Assembly: GCA_021847245.1 (NCBI GenBank)
Contig: JAJZUC010000011.1
Span: forward strand, 1 to 52,730
Direction: 5' to 3'
DNA: 52,730 nt
From: Deltaproteobacteria bacterium
GTDB taxonomy: Bacteria > Desulfobacterota > Desulfuromonadia > Geobacterales > Geobacteraceae
Made by a program: the position numbers and the translations under genes. The notes beneath the pieces are model-generated. The model was given only the letters and a program-made list of their open reading frames with translations, ran no database searches and was not told the DNA's origin. This document shows, piece by piece, positions 9,704-17,641 of the stretch. The first letter of the stretch is position 1; every line of letters starts with the position of its first letter.

Positions 9704-11011
9704 ATGGCCACAACGCAACTGGAATACGCCCGCAGGGGGATCGTCACCGACAAGATGAAAGAGGCCGCCCTCGCCGAAGGGGTCACCCCCGAATTCATCC
9801 GCGACGGCCTCGCCGACGGCACCATCATCATCTGCCACAACATCAGGCACACTAATGGCCGCCCCCTGGCCGTAGGCAAGGGCTTGAGGACCAAGGTGAA
9901 CGCCAACATCGGCACCTCGGCCGACGACACCGACATCACCAAGGAGCTGGAAAAGGCCCGGGTGGCGGTGCGCCACGGGGCCGACGCCATCATGGACCTC
10001 TCCACCGGCGGCCCGGTGGACGAAATCCGCCGCGCCATCATCGCGGAGACCACCGCCTGCATCGGAAGCGTCCCCCTCTACCAGGCGGCCCTCGACGCCG
10101 TGCGGACCAAGAAGAAGGCGATCGTCGACATGACCGTGGACGACATCTTCGAGGGGATCGTCAAGCATGCCGAGGACGGCGTCGACTTCATCACCGTCCA
10201 CTGCGGCGTGACCCGCGCCACCGTGGAGCGGATGAAGAACGAGGGGCGCCTCATGGACGTGGTCTCCCGCGGCGGCGCCTTCACGGTGGAGTGGATGGCG
10301 CACAACCGCCGGGAAAACCCCCTCTTCGAGCATTTCGACCGGCTCCTGGAGATCACGAAGGCGTACGACATGGTCCTGTCGCTGGGGGACGGCTTCCGCC
10401 CCGGCTGCCTCGCCGACGCCACCGACCGGGCCCAGATCCACGAGCTGATCATCCTGGGAGAGCTGACCCAGCGGGCCCAGGCCGCCGGGGTCCAGGTGAT
10501 GATCGAGGGGCCGGGCCACGTGCCGCTCAACCAGATCGAGGCGAACATCCTCCTCCAGAAGCGGCTCTGCCACGGCGCCCCCTTCTACGTCCTGGGCCCC
10601 CTGGTGACCGACATCGCCCCCGGCTACGACCACATCACCTGCGCCATCGGCGGAGCCATCGCCGCCACGGCCGGAGCCGATTTCCTCTGCTACGTCACCC
10701 CCAGCGAGCACCTGCGGCTCCCGACCGTGGAGGATGTCCGCGAAGGGGTCATCGCCTCCCGCATCGCGGCCCACGCCGCCGACATCGCCAAGGGGGTGAA
10801 GGGGGCCATCGACAAGGACATCCGGATGGCCAAATGCCGCAAGAAGCTCGACTGGGAGGGGCAGTTCGCCCTCGCCCTCGATCCGGAGAAGGCCCGGCGC
10901 CTGCGCTCCGAATCCGGGGTGGCCGACCACGGCGCCTGCACCATGTGCGGCGAGTTCTGCGCCTACAAGGTGATGGACGACGCCATGGAGAAGCAGGCGG
11001 CGCAGGGGTAA
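9704..11011 (+). CDS. thiC: Phosphomethylpyrimidine synthase ThiC
   Basis: 435 residues, the short ThiC form. A non-canonical radical SAM enzyme that rearranges aminoimidazole ribotide to HMP-P. Conserved segments: [68 protein letters not shown] and [16 protein letters not shown]. The C-terminal iron-sulfur motif is ACTMCGEFC, with CX2CX3C spacing instead of the CX2CX4C of long ThiC. The paralogue BzaF (hydroxybenzimidazole synthase) is a close relative; placement after thiED under a TPP riboswitch favours ThiC. The purine intermediate AIR it uses links it to the neighbouring pur genes. Confidence 0.9.
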   Translation: MATTQLEYARRGIVTDKMKEAALAEGVTPEFIRDGLADGTIIICHNIRHTNGRPLAVGKGLRTKVNANIGTSADDTDITKELEKARVAVRHGADAIMDLSTGGPVDEIRRAIIAETTACIGSVPLYQAALDAVRTKKKAIVDMTVDDIFEGIVKHAEDGVDFITVHCGVTRATVERMKNEGRLMDVVSRGGAFTVEWMAHNRRENPLFEHFDRLLEITKAYDMVLSLGDGFRPGCLADATDRAQIHELIILGELTQRAQAAGVQVMIEGPGHVPLNQIEANILLQKRLCHGAPFYVLGPLVTDIAPGYDHITCAIGGAIAATAGADFLCYVTPSEHLRLPTVEDVREGVIASRIAAHAADIAKGVKGAIDKDIRMAKCRKKLDWEGQFALALDPEKARRLRSESGVADHGACTMCGEFCAYKVMDDAMEKQAAQG

Positions 11012-11039
11012 CCTCCCCCAACCGCAGAGCATAATCCGC

Positions 11040-11071
11040 ACAGCGGCCGCTCCTCCCGGGGCGGCCGCTGT
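11040..11071 (+). terminator. GC-rich hairpin after thiC
   Basis: A perfect 11-bp stem (11040-11050 with 11061-11071), 10-nt loop, followed by only a few T. Probably ends or stabilises the thi transcript, though the U tract is poor. Confidence 0.5.
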
Positions 11072-11141
11072 CGTTTCCGGCAGGGGATTCCCCGCCGCCT
11101 CCCGATGCCCGCGCACCCGCGGGCGCTTCCGCTTCTTCCGA

Positions 11142-11167
11142 CAAAAAAAATCCCGCCGAAGCGGGAT
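11142..11167 (-). terminator. Intrinsic terminator of the FN3-cytochrome gene
   Basis: On the minus strand a 7-bp stem ATCCCGC/GCGGGAT with TTCG loop followed by eight T, 41 nt after the stop codon of the lipoprotein gene. Confidence 0.85.
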
Positions 11168-11207
11168 CAAGAGCAGCTGAAAGAAAACGGTTTGCGGCGA
11201 GCCGTGA

Positions 11208-13178
11208 TCAGAAGGCCAGGACGTCGGCAATGGCCTGGACCTGGGCCGCCGTCAGGGTGGAGAGGAACCCCATCCCGCCGACGTTGCCGTTGATCGCGGC
11301 CTGGATCTGGGCGGCGGTCCGGTTCTTCTTGCTGGAGGTCGCCAGCGGGTTATGGCAGCCGGCGCAGTTGGTGCCGTAAAGGGCAACACCGTCTAGGGCC
11401 GACGTGGTCGCCGAGACCTGGCTGGAGGCGACGCTCTCGCCGACGGCATTCATCGCCGTCACGATGTAGAAATAGGTGGTATTGGCGTTAAGGAGCGTCT
11501 GGCGGTAGGGAGAGGTGACGCCGGTGATCTTGGTCCCGGTGGCGGTGGTGACGCCGGTCGTCGTCGACCAGTAGAGGTTGTAGGAGGTAGCCCCTGTCAC
11601 CGCCGTCCAGGAGACCGTGACCGAGTTGGTGCCGCCGGTGGCGGTCACGCCGGTCGGGGCGGATGGAGGCGTGGGCGCGCTTGTGGGGGTTGCCGAGACC
11701 TGGGCCGACGGTGCGCTTTCGCCAGCGGCGTTCTCCGCCGTCACCACGTAGAAGTAAGTGGTGCCGCCAGTCAAGCCGGTCTGAACATAGGGAGAAGTGG
11801 CACCGCTGATCTTGGTCCCGGTGGCCGGGGTCACGCCGGTGGTAGTCGCCCAGTAGATGTTGTACGAGGTGGCACCGGTTACAGCGGCCCAGGAGATGGT
11901 CACCTGATTGGTGCCTCCCATGGCCCCCACCCCGATCGGTGCGGCGGGTACGGTTGGCGCGCTGGTGGTGGTGGCCGAGACCTGGGACGACGGCGGACTC
12001 TCACCCACGGAGTTGACCGCCGTAACGATGTAGTAGTAGGTGGTATTGGCCGTCAGCCCCGTCTGGACAAAGGGAGAGGTGGCGCCGGTGATCTTGGTCC
12101 CCGTGGCGGTAGTAACCCCGGATGTCGTCGACCAGTAGATGTTGTAGGAGGTTGCCCCGCTGACGGCGTTCCAGGAGATGGTCACCTGGTTGAACCCGCC
12201 GACGGCGCTCACCACGCTCGGGGCGGCTGGAGCCGTCGTCGGTGCCGGAGTCTCCTCGACCGATATCTTGGTCGCCTTCAGGACATTGTTGACGAAGGTC
12301 CCCTCCACTTCCACCTTGACGCCGTTGGCGACCCCGGCAAGTGACAGGGTTCCGGCGTCGACAGGCGTTCCTCCGACCATGAACGTCGTACCGGAGAGGC
12401 CGCTGACCAACCCTTCGACCTCCGCATGCTTCCCTTCTTCCATCTCGACCCCTTCCTTGAACAGCTTCACCTCCGTTGCCTTGAGCGGGGCACCGGTAAG
12501 TGCCGGGATCGTCCCTTCCACCCGCACGAAGGTCCCGACGGTCGCACCCGCCGGAAGGGTCACGCCGGAGGCATCCACCTGCAAGCCGTTGATGGTTAGG
12601 GTAGTGCCGGAAATGGCACTTATGGTTCCCTTAAGCTCGACGACGGAGCCTGGGGTCCAGTCGGGGAGATGCCGTTCAATGCGGGTCGCCATGATCGTGC
12701 CGCTCGCATCGGGCATGCCGCTCACCTGCACCATCTGCCCCGGTTTGACCCCCATCGTTCCGACCCCGGAGAAGTTGTCGAAGACGGTCTTCGCCGGATC
12801 GAACTTGATCCTCTGCCCGAGAACCGTCATGGAGCTGGAGACATTGCTGAACGTCGCAATCGGCCCCTTCAGGTTGTCGGCGAAGTCGACACTGCTTGCC
12901 GTTCCGTTGGAGGCGTCGTCGAGAGTCCCTTTGACCGTGACGACCATCCCGACCTTTAGCCCCCCCGAGACATCGGTGGGATCCTCCATATTGATGGCAG
13001 CATTATTGGTGTTGAACTTGATCCCGTTGACATACACGCTTCCCAGTTGGGTAATCGCTCCCCTGCTTACCACCGGCGTGCCGGCGGCCGGGGCGGTCCC
13101 CCCGCCACCCCCGCATCCGGCCAGTGAGAGGGCGAAGATGGCTGCAAACAGAACGAAGAACCATTGCTTTACTCGCAT
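11208..13178 (-). CDS. Lipoprotein with DUF5666-like repeats, three FN3 domains and a C-terminal cytochrome c domain
   Basis: 656 residues from ATG 13178 (AAGGAGG 7 nt upstream). A signal peptide ends with lipobox LAGC followed by a glycine run, predicting an outer-membrane or periplasmic lipoprotein. Residues about 40-310 hold several DUF5666-like beta repeats (GMVVTVKGTLDD, GQMVQVSGMPD, GTFVRVEGTIP, GVKVEVEGTFV). Then follow three nearly identical fibronectin type III domains (each with VTISW or VTVSW, GATSYN-YW, TGTKI-G-TSP, TTY-Y-VTA-N--GES). The C-terminus has one haem motif CAGCH and a class I cytochrome fold (GMGFLSTLTAAQVQAIADVLAF). A role in extracellular electron transfer or surface attachment is inferred. 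A GEMM-I riboswitch lies in its 5' leader. Confidence 0.85.
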   Translation of the reverse strand: MRVKQWFFVLFAAIFALSLAGCGGGGGTAPAAGTPVVSRGAITQLGSVYVNGIKFNTNNAAINMEDPTDVSGGLKVGMVVTVKGTLDDASNGTASSVDFADNLKGPIATFSNVSSSMTVLGQRIKFDPAKTVFDNFSGVGTMGVKPGQMVQVSGMPDASGTIMATRIERHLPDWTPGSVVELKGTISAISGTTLTINGLQVDASGVTLPAGATVGTFVRVEGTIPALTGAPLKATEVKLFKEGVEMEEGKHAEVEGLVSGLSGTTFMVGGTPVDAGTLSLAGVANGVKVEVEGTFVNNVLKATKISVEETPAPTTAPAAPSVVSAVGGFNQVTISWNAVSGATSYNIYWSTTSGVTTATGTKITGATSPFVQTGLTANTTYYYIVTAVNSVGESPPSSQVSATTTSAPTVPAAPIGVGAMGGTNQVTISWAAVTGATSYNIYWATTTGVTPATGTKISGATSPYVQTGLTGGTTYFYVVTAENAAGESAPSAQVSATPTSAPTPPSAPTGVTATGGTNSVTVSWTAVTGATSYNLYWSTTTGVTTATGTKITGVTSPYRQTLLNANTTYFYIVTAMNAVGESVASSQVSATTSALDGVALYGTNCAGCHNPLATSSKKNRTAAQIQAAINGNVGGMGFLSTLTAAQVQAIADVLAF

Positions 13179-13290
13179 ACGCAAACCTCCTTGTCGTCTC
13201 CGAAAGTCCCTTTTCTTCAACAGTGGCCAGTTCTCCGAAAGCGTTTACCACCCCCTTTCCGCCCGGTGGTTCCATTCACGCGGCAGACGA

Positions 13291-13346
13291 AAAAGAAAAA
13301 CAGCCGGGAGCCGCCATATCCATGGATATCTCGGCAACCCGGCTGT
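13291..13346 (-). terminator. Expression-platform terminator of the GEMM-I riboswitch
   Basis: A 9-bp stem ACAGCCGGG/CCCGGCTGT (arms 13338-13346 and 13300-13308) followed on the minus strand by TTTTTCTTTTT. The 5' arm is part of the aptamer's last stem, so ligand binding should block the terminator: a genetic ON switch. Confidence 0.8.
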
Positions 13347-13405
13347 CTCGGTGAGACCCTCTGGGTTTTCTGTCCCAACCTCGCGGATGGTTTAGCTTTA
13401 TCGTC
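13328..13405 (-). promoter_or_regulatory. GEMM-I riboswitch aptamer (c-di-GMP / 3',3'-cGAMP class)
   Basis: Minus-strand reading gives the conserved order CTAAACC, a CCGCGAGG tetraloop hairpin, GGGACAGAAAACC, GGGTCTC-ACC-GAGAC and AGCCGGGTTGCCGA. These are the two tetraloop/receptor stems and the three-way junction of GEMM-I. The AAACCATCCGCGAGG and GAGACAGCCGGG parts closely resemble the Geobacter GEMM-Ib RNAs known to bind cGAMP. Ligand identity depends on a few junction bases and was not determined here. Confidence 0.85.
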
Positions 13406-13441
13406 TATCCCGAAAGCAATTTATCTGCAGGCACTCATTCA

Positions 13442-13469
13442 AGTATTCCAGAATTCCGGGCCGAGTCAA
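13442..13469 (-). promoter_or_regulatory. Promoter of the riboswitch-cytochrome transcript
   Basis: Minus strand TTGACT (13464-13469), 16 nt, AATACT (13442-13447), about 40 nt before the aptamer. Divergent from the tRNA promoter that begins at 13492. Confidence 0.5.
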
Positions 13470-13491
13470 GCGCCGGACAACACGCTGGGGG

Positions 13492-13520
13492 TTGACTATC
13501 GGAGCAAATTGGGTTAGATT
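13492..13520 (+). promoter_or_regulatory. Native tRNA-Thr promoter, now upstream of the tRNA 5' fragment
   Basis: TTGACT (13492-13497), 17 nt, TAGATT (13515-13520), placed about 20 nt before the tRNA 5' end. It now drives only the truncated tRNA copy at attL. Confidence 0.65.
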
Positions 13521-13537
13521 TTTTGCTCTTCCTTACG

Positions 13538-13568
13538 TCACGCCACCTTAGCTCAGTTGGTAGAGCAA
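13538..13568 (+). repeat. attL: 31-bp direct repeat holding the 5' half of tRNA-Thr
   Basis: Identical over 31 bp to 51514-51544. Positions 13542-13568 are the acceptor 5' strand, D arm and first anticodon-stem base of the tRNA; after GAGCAA the sequence diverges (GCGAGCGTAAAAAC), so no functional tRNA can form here. It marks the left end of the prophage. Confidence 0.85.
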
Positions 13569-13590
13569 GCGAGCGTAAAAACATGACACA

Positions 13591-13625
13591 AAAGCCGTAA
13601 CCTTCCGGGGTTGCGGCTTTTTTTA
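13591..13625 (+). terminator. Intrinsic terminator just inside attL
   Basis: A 12-bp arm pair (13591-13602 and 13609-13620, one wobble) followed by a run of T. It would end the RNA started at the native tRNA promoter about 100 nt after its start, insulating the prophage from the host promoter. Confidence 0.8.
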
Positions 13626-13689
13626 TGGCTATTGGTCTACATGAGGGATTTCGGCAGGGGTGCTGTCCGAGGCTAACCGGCTGATTTTG

Positions 13690-15216
13690 TTACTCGTTGG
13701 TTTTGTAGCGGGGAGTGCGTTTTACTGCTGGTCCCCTGGCTGGCGGGGGGAGATGGATGCGGGTGGAGGTGTCGCCGGTTTCGGCTCGGGGGAAGGCGTA
13801 GTCGATGATCATGTAGCCGGCGTACAGCCGGATGCCGGTGATGGCGAGGGCGATGATTTCCCGCTGTTCGTCGAATTCCATGGCGTCGAATCCCTCGCGG
13901 GTGAGGGCAAGGGAATCCCAGTCCGGTTCGGTCTGGATGCTGGCGCGGGCGGTGGCGAGCTGCCGGCGGAGGTCTTCGATGCTGGCGTCGAGCTCGGCCC
14001 GCTTGGCCTTGGCGTCGGCGAAGCCGATGACTCCCTCGGTGATGGCGGCGACGAGCCGCTGTTTTTTCTCCTGGAGGGTGGCGGTCTGCCGTTCTAGCTC
14101 GGCGATCCGGGCGGTGGTGTCGTCGTTGTCCTGGGCGGCGAACCAGTAGCGTTTGAGATCGTCGCCGGCGGCGAGGGTGTTGCAGAGGTTGGTGGCGACG
14201 CGCTCGTCGATGATCTGCTGGGGCACCATGCGGGATTTCTCGCACAGACGGCGGGTCTCGTTGGCCTTGCAGCCATAGTAGTCGAGGCGGCTGCCGTCCT
14301 TGCGGGGGCGGCCGTTCTTCCAGGCGCGCACCGATCGGCCGCAGTAACCGCAGGTGAAGATCCCAAGATTGGAGAGAAGCCCCGCGGCATGGCGGCGGCT
14401 GTAGCCGCTGATCCCATTGCGGCGGTTGGCCCGGATCCGCTCGGCCCGCTCGGCGTCCAGGCATGGCTCCCACTCGCAGGGGATCTGCTCGCCGGTCTCC
14501 GGATCGAGCCGCAGGGCCTGGCAGTAGAGGAGGCGGTCGTCGGCGATGGCCCGGCGTATGGCGATGTGCGGCAGCCCCAGTTGCACGGCGGCGGCCCGGG
14601 CGCTCATCTGCTCGGCCAGTGTCCAGACCTGCCGCAGGCGCTCCAGGGCCGCCGGGTCGATGACCGGCCGTTTGAGGGCTGGATCGTAGACGTAGGGCGG
14701 GGGCACCTGGCCGCCGAGATAGCGTCCGGAGCGAAACGCTTCCGCCCTCCCCTCTTCCATCCGGCTCTTCAAGACTTTCATCTCGACCGACGAAAACCCG
14801 CCCTCCATCAGCAGAAGCATCCAGTCGGAGGGCTGGGCCGGGTTGAGGGTTCTGGTAAGGGTGGCGAGCCGGACACCGTGCTCGGCGCAGAGATGGAGCC
14901 AGGCAACGTAGTCCTGGAGGGAGTCGTCGCGGGAGAGGCGGGAGAGCTCGATGACGAGGATGATGCCGATCTTGCCGGCGCGGATGTCGCGCTCCAGCCG
15001 GGCGCGTTCCCGGAGATCCTCGGTCTTCCCCCGGGCGGCGGAGGCGTGGCCGTCGTCGTAGACCTCGAAGCTCCACCCCTGGGCGCGGGCGTAGGCGGGG
15101 AGTTGTTCGCGCTGGACGGTGAGGCGGTGGGCGGGCTTGGATTTGTCCTCGCGGGATTTGCGGATGTAGATGGCGGCTGCAATTTCGGGTTTTGTGGGGT
15201 GCTTGTGGATGGCCAT
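13690..15216 (-). CDS. int: Large serine recombinase (phage integrase)
   Basis: 508 residues from ATG 15216. The N-terminal resolvase domain has AIYIRKSREDK with catalytic Ser21, and VIELSRLSRD with the catalytic arginines near 93-96. A recombinase domain follows (about 165-260), then a zinc ribbon with C289, C292, C316 and C325, a coiled coil (about 355-410) and a C-terminal tail, the standard plan of large serine integrases. It lies next to attL, convergent with the phage edge, as expected for the enzyme that inserted this prophage. No strong ribosome site is visible; a TTG six codons upstream is an alternative start. No separate recombination directionality factor was recognised. Confidence 0.9.
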   Translation of the reverse strand: MAIHKHPTKPEIAAAIYIRKSREDKSKPAHRLTVQREQLPAYARAQGWSFEVYDDGHASAARGKTEDLRERARLERDIRAGKIGIILVIELSRLSRDDSLQDYVAWLHLCAEHGVRLATLTRTLNPAQPSDWMLLLMEGGFSSVEMKVLKSRMEEGRAEAFRSGRYLGGQVPPPYVYDPALKRPVIDPAALERLRQVWTLAEQMSARAAAVQLGLPHIAIRRAIADDRLLYCQALRLDPETGEQIPCEWEPCLDAERAERIRANRRNGISGYSRRHAAGLLSNLGIFTCGYCGRSVRAWKNGRPRKDGSRLDYYGCKANETRRLCEKSRMVPQQIIDERVATNLCNTLAAGDDLKRYWFAAQDNDDTTARIAELERQTATLQEKKQRLVAAITEGVIGFADAKAKRAELDASIEDLRRQLATARASIQTEPDWDSLALTREGFDAMEFDEQREIIALAITGIRLYAGYMIIDYAFPRAETGDTSTRIHLPPPARGPAVKRTPRYKTNE

Positions 15217-15224
15217 GGAGACAT

Positions 15225-15779
15225 TCAAATCCAATTATCGTTATAAAATTCAATGGCCTTTTTGGCGAGATCGGAAGATTCGCCAAGTCTCTGCATGATG
15301 AGAGAATCATTTATCCTTCTTGCATCTATACTCATTTTCCATTCCACAAGCGTCAATTCATAACTCAAAACAGTGGTGTTCATGCATATGGTCAAGAGAT
15401 CATCTTCTTTGCTATAATCCTTAGCAGCGTTTTCATAAATGGTCACTTCTGTTTTCGCTTCCGCCAGTAGATCAGTTAATTTGTTATATGATATGCCAAT
15501 GCTGGATTGTGATGTGAGCTTGGTCAGTGCTTTTATGGCGGCCTTTCTTTCAGGCGTTATGCGGTCGTTTTTCTTTTTTATAGTAGGCGGTTTTGGAGGT
15601 GGTGGTGGCTGTGGGGTACCTTCGCAAACGACTTCATTTCTGTCGGGATATTCAACGACTCGGCAATCGTCTGCCAGTGCAGCAATTGGAAGGTTGCAAA
15701 GCAAAATAAAAAAAGAAATATAGCAGGAAGAAAAGGGGCGGCCCCTTTTCCCTGTTTCTTTATCCTTTTCCTGTCTCAT
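15225..15779 (-). CDS. Hypothetical secreted or membrane-anchored protein in the lysogeny block
   Basis: 184 residues, start ATG overlapping the stop of the upstream gene (ATGA). A basic N-terminus is followed by a hydrophobic stretch (ISFFILLCNLPIAALA) ending in an apparent signal-peptidase site, then a proline run (PPPPPKPP) and a helical C-terminal domain. A+T-rich relative to the tail genes. Being expressed from the repressor-side strand, it may be a lysogenic-conversion gene acting at the envelope. No family recognised. Confidence 0.6.
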   Translation of the reverse strand: MRQEKDKETGKRGRPFSSCYISFFILLCNLPIAALADDCRVVEYPDRNEVVCEGTPQPPPPPKPPTIKKKNDRITPERKAAIKALTKLTSQSSIGISYNKLTDLLAEAKTEVTIYENAAKDYSKEDDLLTICMNTTVLSYELTLVEWKMSIDARRINDSLIMQRLGESSDLAKKAIEFYNDNWI

Positions 15780-16129
15780 ATCCCGTCTTTCAACCTTCTG
15801 CCGAATTCTCTTTTCAAAGCTTTCAGTGTTTTGTCGATCTGCGTTTTCTGTTTTTCTGCGTCTCGGATGGCGGACTCGTAATGCCTAATAGCGCTGAGCG
15901 AATTTGAATCTGCAAGGTGTTTTTCTAGTCTTCGTAGGGACTTTATGTCTTCCGCGTTCTCTAGAAGAGACTCGTCGCCATTAATGATTGCCATCTTGTG
16001 TTTGCACACCTGATCGTGAATTCCGGCTGTACACCCACACCTGATGGTGAGCAGGTCTTTCTTGGATGATACTTCTACTGAATACGAAGTTTGTCCGTCA
16101 CTGCTTGACACCCAAAAGGTAAAATTCAT
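15776..16129 (-). CDS. SWIM-type zinc-finger protein
   Basis: 117 residues from ATG 16129, behind a strong GGAGG. It has a CGC-x7-CKH arrangement (CxCxnCxH), the signature of SWIM zinc fingers, near residues 32-45, followed by a charged helical C-terminus. An in-frame ATG at 16186 overlaps the upstream stop (ATGA) but has no ribosome site. SWIM domains bind DNA or protein; the role here is unknown. It is co-transcribed with its neighbours on the minus strand. Confidence 0.65.
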   Translation of the reverse strand: MNFTFWVSSSDGQTSYSVEVSSKKDLLTIRCGCTAGIHDQVCKHKMAIINGDESLLENAEDIKSLRRLEKHLADSNSLSAIRHYESAIRDAEKQKTQIDKTLKALKREFGRRLKDGI

Positions 16130-16182
16130 CCCGCCCTCCTTCTTGGCCGGGGCTATAATCCTTCTCGCCGCCCCAAATTCCT

Positions 16183-16734
16183 TCATGCCACTAATATTGG
16201 CTGTTGCCAGGCAGCGGGTATCTCTCGCTCATGGGTTTGAACTGCGTCGTAGTACCCGGTCTTAAGGAAATGAACAAAGCTATTTTGAGTGAGTTCAAAC
16301 TCTCCAATTGAAACCAGGCCTGTTCGTTCGGGATTGGGTTTAAGGAGGTTGAATTTCACCCAGCCTTCACTAAGGCGGTAATAACCTTTGCCTGTTTCGG
16401 AGTCAATTTCGCGAATGAGTTCGTTTGGTGTAGTAGCGATGATTTTGCAGGCTAAGTTAATGTGTTGAAGTGCTTCGCTCCAGGGGAGATATGCTTTAGA
16501 GGTATCATAAAAAATATGATCTCTGCCAAAACAGAAGCACGGGCCTTGGGTCCATTCGGCGACTCTTCGCTTTTTCTTCGATCCGTCCGGAAATTTCTCC
16601 TCTTTGATCCGGTCGGTGTACTTAATATCGAGTTGCTCGCGAAAGCATTCCCGCACTGCCATAAACCATCCATCTGCGTATCCGTCTAGAAAGTTGGCGA
16701 TCAGTGTTGTGCTTCTCCTCGCTGATACCCGCAT
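16183..16734 (-). CDS. Hypothetical protein in the lysogeny block
   Basis: 183 residues, ATG behind GGAGGAGGG. Starts MRVSARRSTTLIANFLDGYADGW; no recognised domain, no signal or membrane segment. It lies 33 nt after the CI-like repressor gene on the same strand, so it is probably expressed in the lysogen. Candidate superinfection-exclusion or host-defence gene by position only. Confidence 0.6.
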   Translation of the reverse strand: MRVSARRSTTLIANFLDGYADGWFMAVRECFREQLDIKYTDRIKEEKFPDGSKKKRRVAEWTQGPCFCFGRDHIFYDTSKAYLPWSEALQHINLACKIIATTPNELIREIDSETGKGYYRLSEGWVKFNLLKPNPERTGLVSIGEFELTQNSFVHFLKTGYYDAVQTHEREIPAAWQQPILVA

Positions 16735-16767
16735 GCCACCCTCCTCCCCATTTTTGCCACTACTGAG

Positions 16768-17445
16768 CTACCCCTCCCGCTCTATCTCCTGTAACACCCA
16801 TTTCACGCGGCCGATGATGAAGTTCTCGTCAACCTGGTTGATGGGGATGGACAACTCGGGAAACGACGGGTTGTCGGATTTAACAATGATCCGGTCGGCG
16901 GCCATGTAAAGGCGCTTTACGACGGCACCCTCGTACGGGAGCCATACGGCGTACACCTCGCCGCTGACCAGCTGGCGGTCTTCCTTGTCGACGCCGACGT
17001 ATGCGCCGTTAAAGATCATCGGCTCCATGCTGCGGCCGCGGATTCTGATCGGCACGATGTTCGGTCTGATGAACCTGGCCGGCAGGGTGATTGTTTCGAT
17101 TGGTTCGTAATCGGTTAGCGTGTGTGGCATTCCCGCCCCGGCCATGGAATATACGTTCACCTTAGCTGTATCGGCGGGGAAAGAGGGTTCTTTAATGCTT
17201 TCGTCCGGAACGGTAGTTGGTTCGGGGCCGGGACCCGGCTCCTTGCCTGTCAGCAATTCATCGAAAGATATTTTGCCAAACTCAGCAATCTTGCTGAGCA
17301 CATCGGGTTTAGGCCATGCCTCCCCCCGCTCGTAGAGCGATAACATGCTCTTACTGATCCCGGCGATAGGCTCGAATTCCTCAAGGCTTAATCTCCCTCG
17401 AATAGCCCTGATCTTTCTACCCATTTCACTTAAATCAATTTTCAT
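16768..17445 (-). CDS. CI-like phage repressor (XRE HTH + S24 peptidase)
   Basis: 225 residues. Residues 7-65 form an XRE helix-turn-helix; a proline-rich linker (about 69-90) leads to an S24/LexA-type domain with Ser139 (RGRSMEPMI) and Lys177 (GAVVKRLY), and an AGAG-like cleavage region near residue 102. This is the design of RecA-responsive lambda CI repressors, so the prophage is probably SOS-inducible. It is divergent from the gene at 17642. The promoter at 17452-17480 puts the transcription start at or next to the ATG, so the mRNA is likely leaderless; no ribosome site is present. Confidence 0.88.
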   Translation of the reverse strand: MKIDLSEMGRKIRAIRGRLSLEEFEPIAGISKSMLSLYERGEAWPKPDVLSKIAEFGKISFDELLTGKEPGPGPEPTTVPDESIKEPSFPADTAKVNVYSMAGAGMPHTLTDYEPIETITLPARFIRPNIVPIRIRGRSMEPMIFNGAYVGVDKEDRQLVSGEVYAVWLPYEGAVVKRLYMAADRIIVKSDNPSFPELSIPINQVDENFIIGRVKWVLQEIEREG

Positions 17446-17451
17446 GCCCAC

Positions 17452-17480
17452 AGCATAAAACCATAATCCTATTCAGTCAA
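17452..17480 (-). promoter_or_regulatory. Repressor maintenance promoter (leaderless type)
   Basis: Minus strand TTGACT (17475-17480), 17 nt, TATGCT (17452-17457), only 6 nt from the repressor ATG at 17445. The geometry resembles lambda PRM, whose cI transcript is also leaderless. Confidence 0.6.
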
Positions 17481-17581
17481 ACACTTCCTAAAAAACAAAA
17501 TGCTACGATAATACAAGGGGATACAATCGAAAAAACATGTACAATCGTTCAAAATAATCTTACTAGGCAGGAAATAAATTC

Positions 17582-17610
17582 TTGACATCTTAAACTGTAG
17601 GAAGTATATG
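17582..17610 (+). promoter_or_regulatory. Early rightward promoter (PR-like)
   Basis: TTGACA (17582-17587), 17 nt, TATATG (17605-17610), about 30 nt before the gene at 17642. TAGGAA half-sites at 17598 and 17621 overlap and follow the -10, good positions for repressor operators. Confidence 0.65.
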
Positions 17611-17641
17611 TTTTATAAAATAGGAAATGAGGTAACCCAAA

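Noticed and set aside
9704..11011. ThiC-like gene as BzaF (5-hydroxybenzimidazole synthase)
   Set aside because: The short form and CX2CX3C spacing fit both, but the TPP riboswitch and thiED upstream point to thiamine synthesis. No cobamide genes are nearby.
13542..13568. Second functional tRNA-Thr gene at the left end
   Set aside because: Only the 5' half is present; the sequence after GAGCAA cannot form anticodon, T or acceptor pairing.
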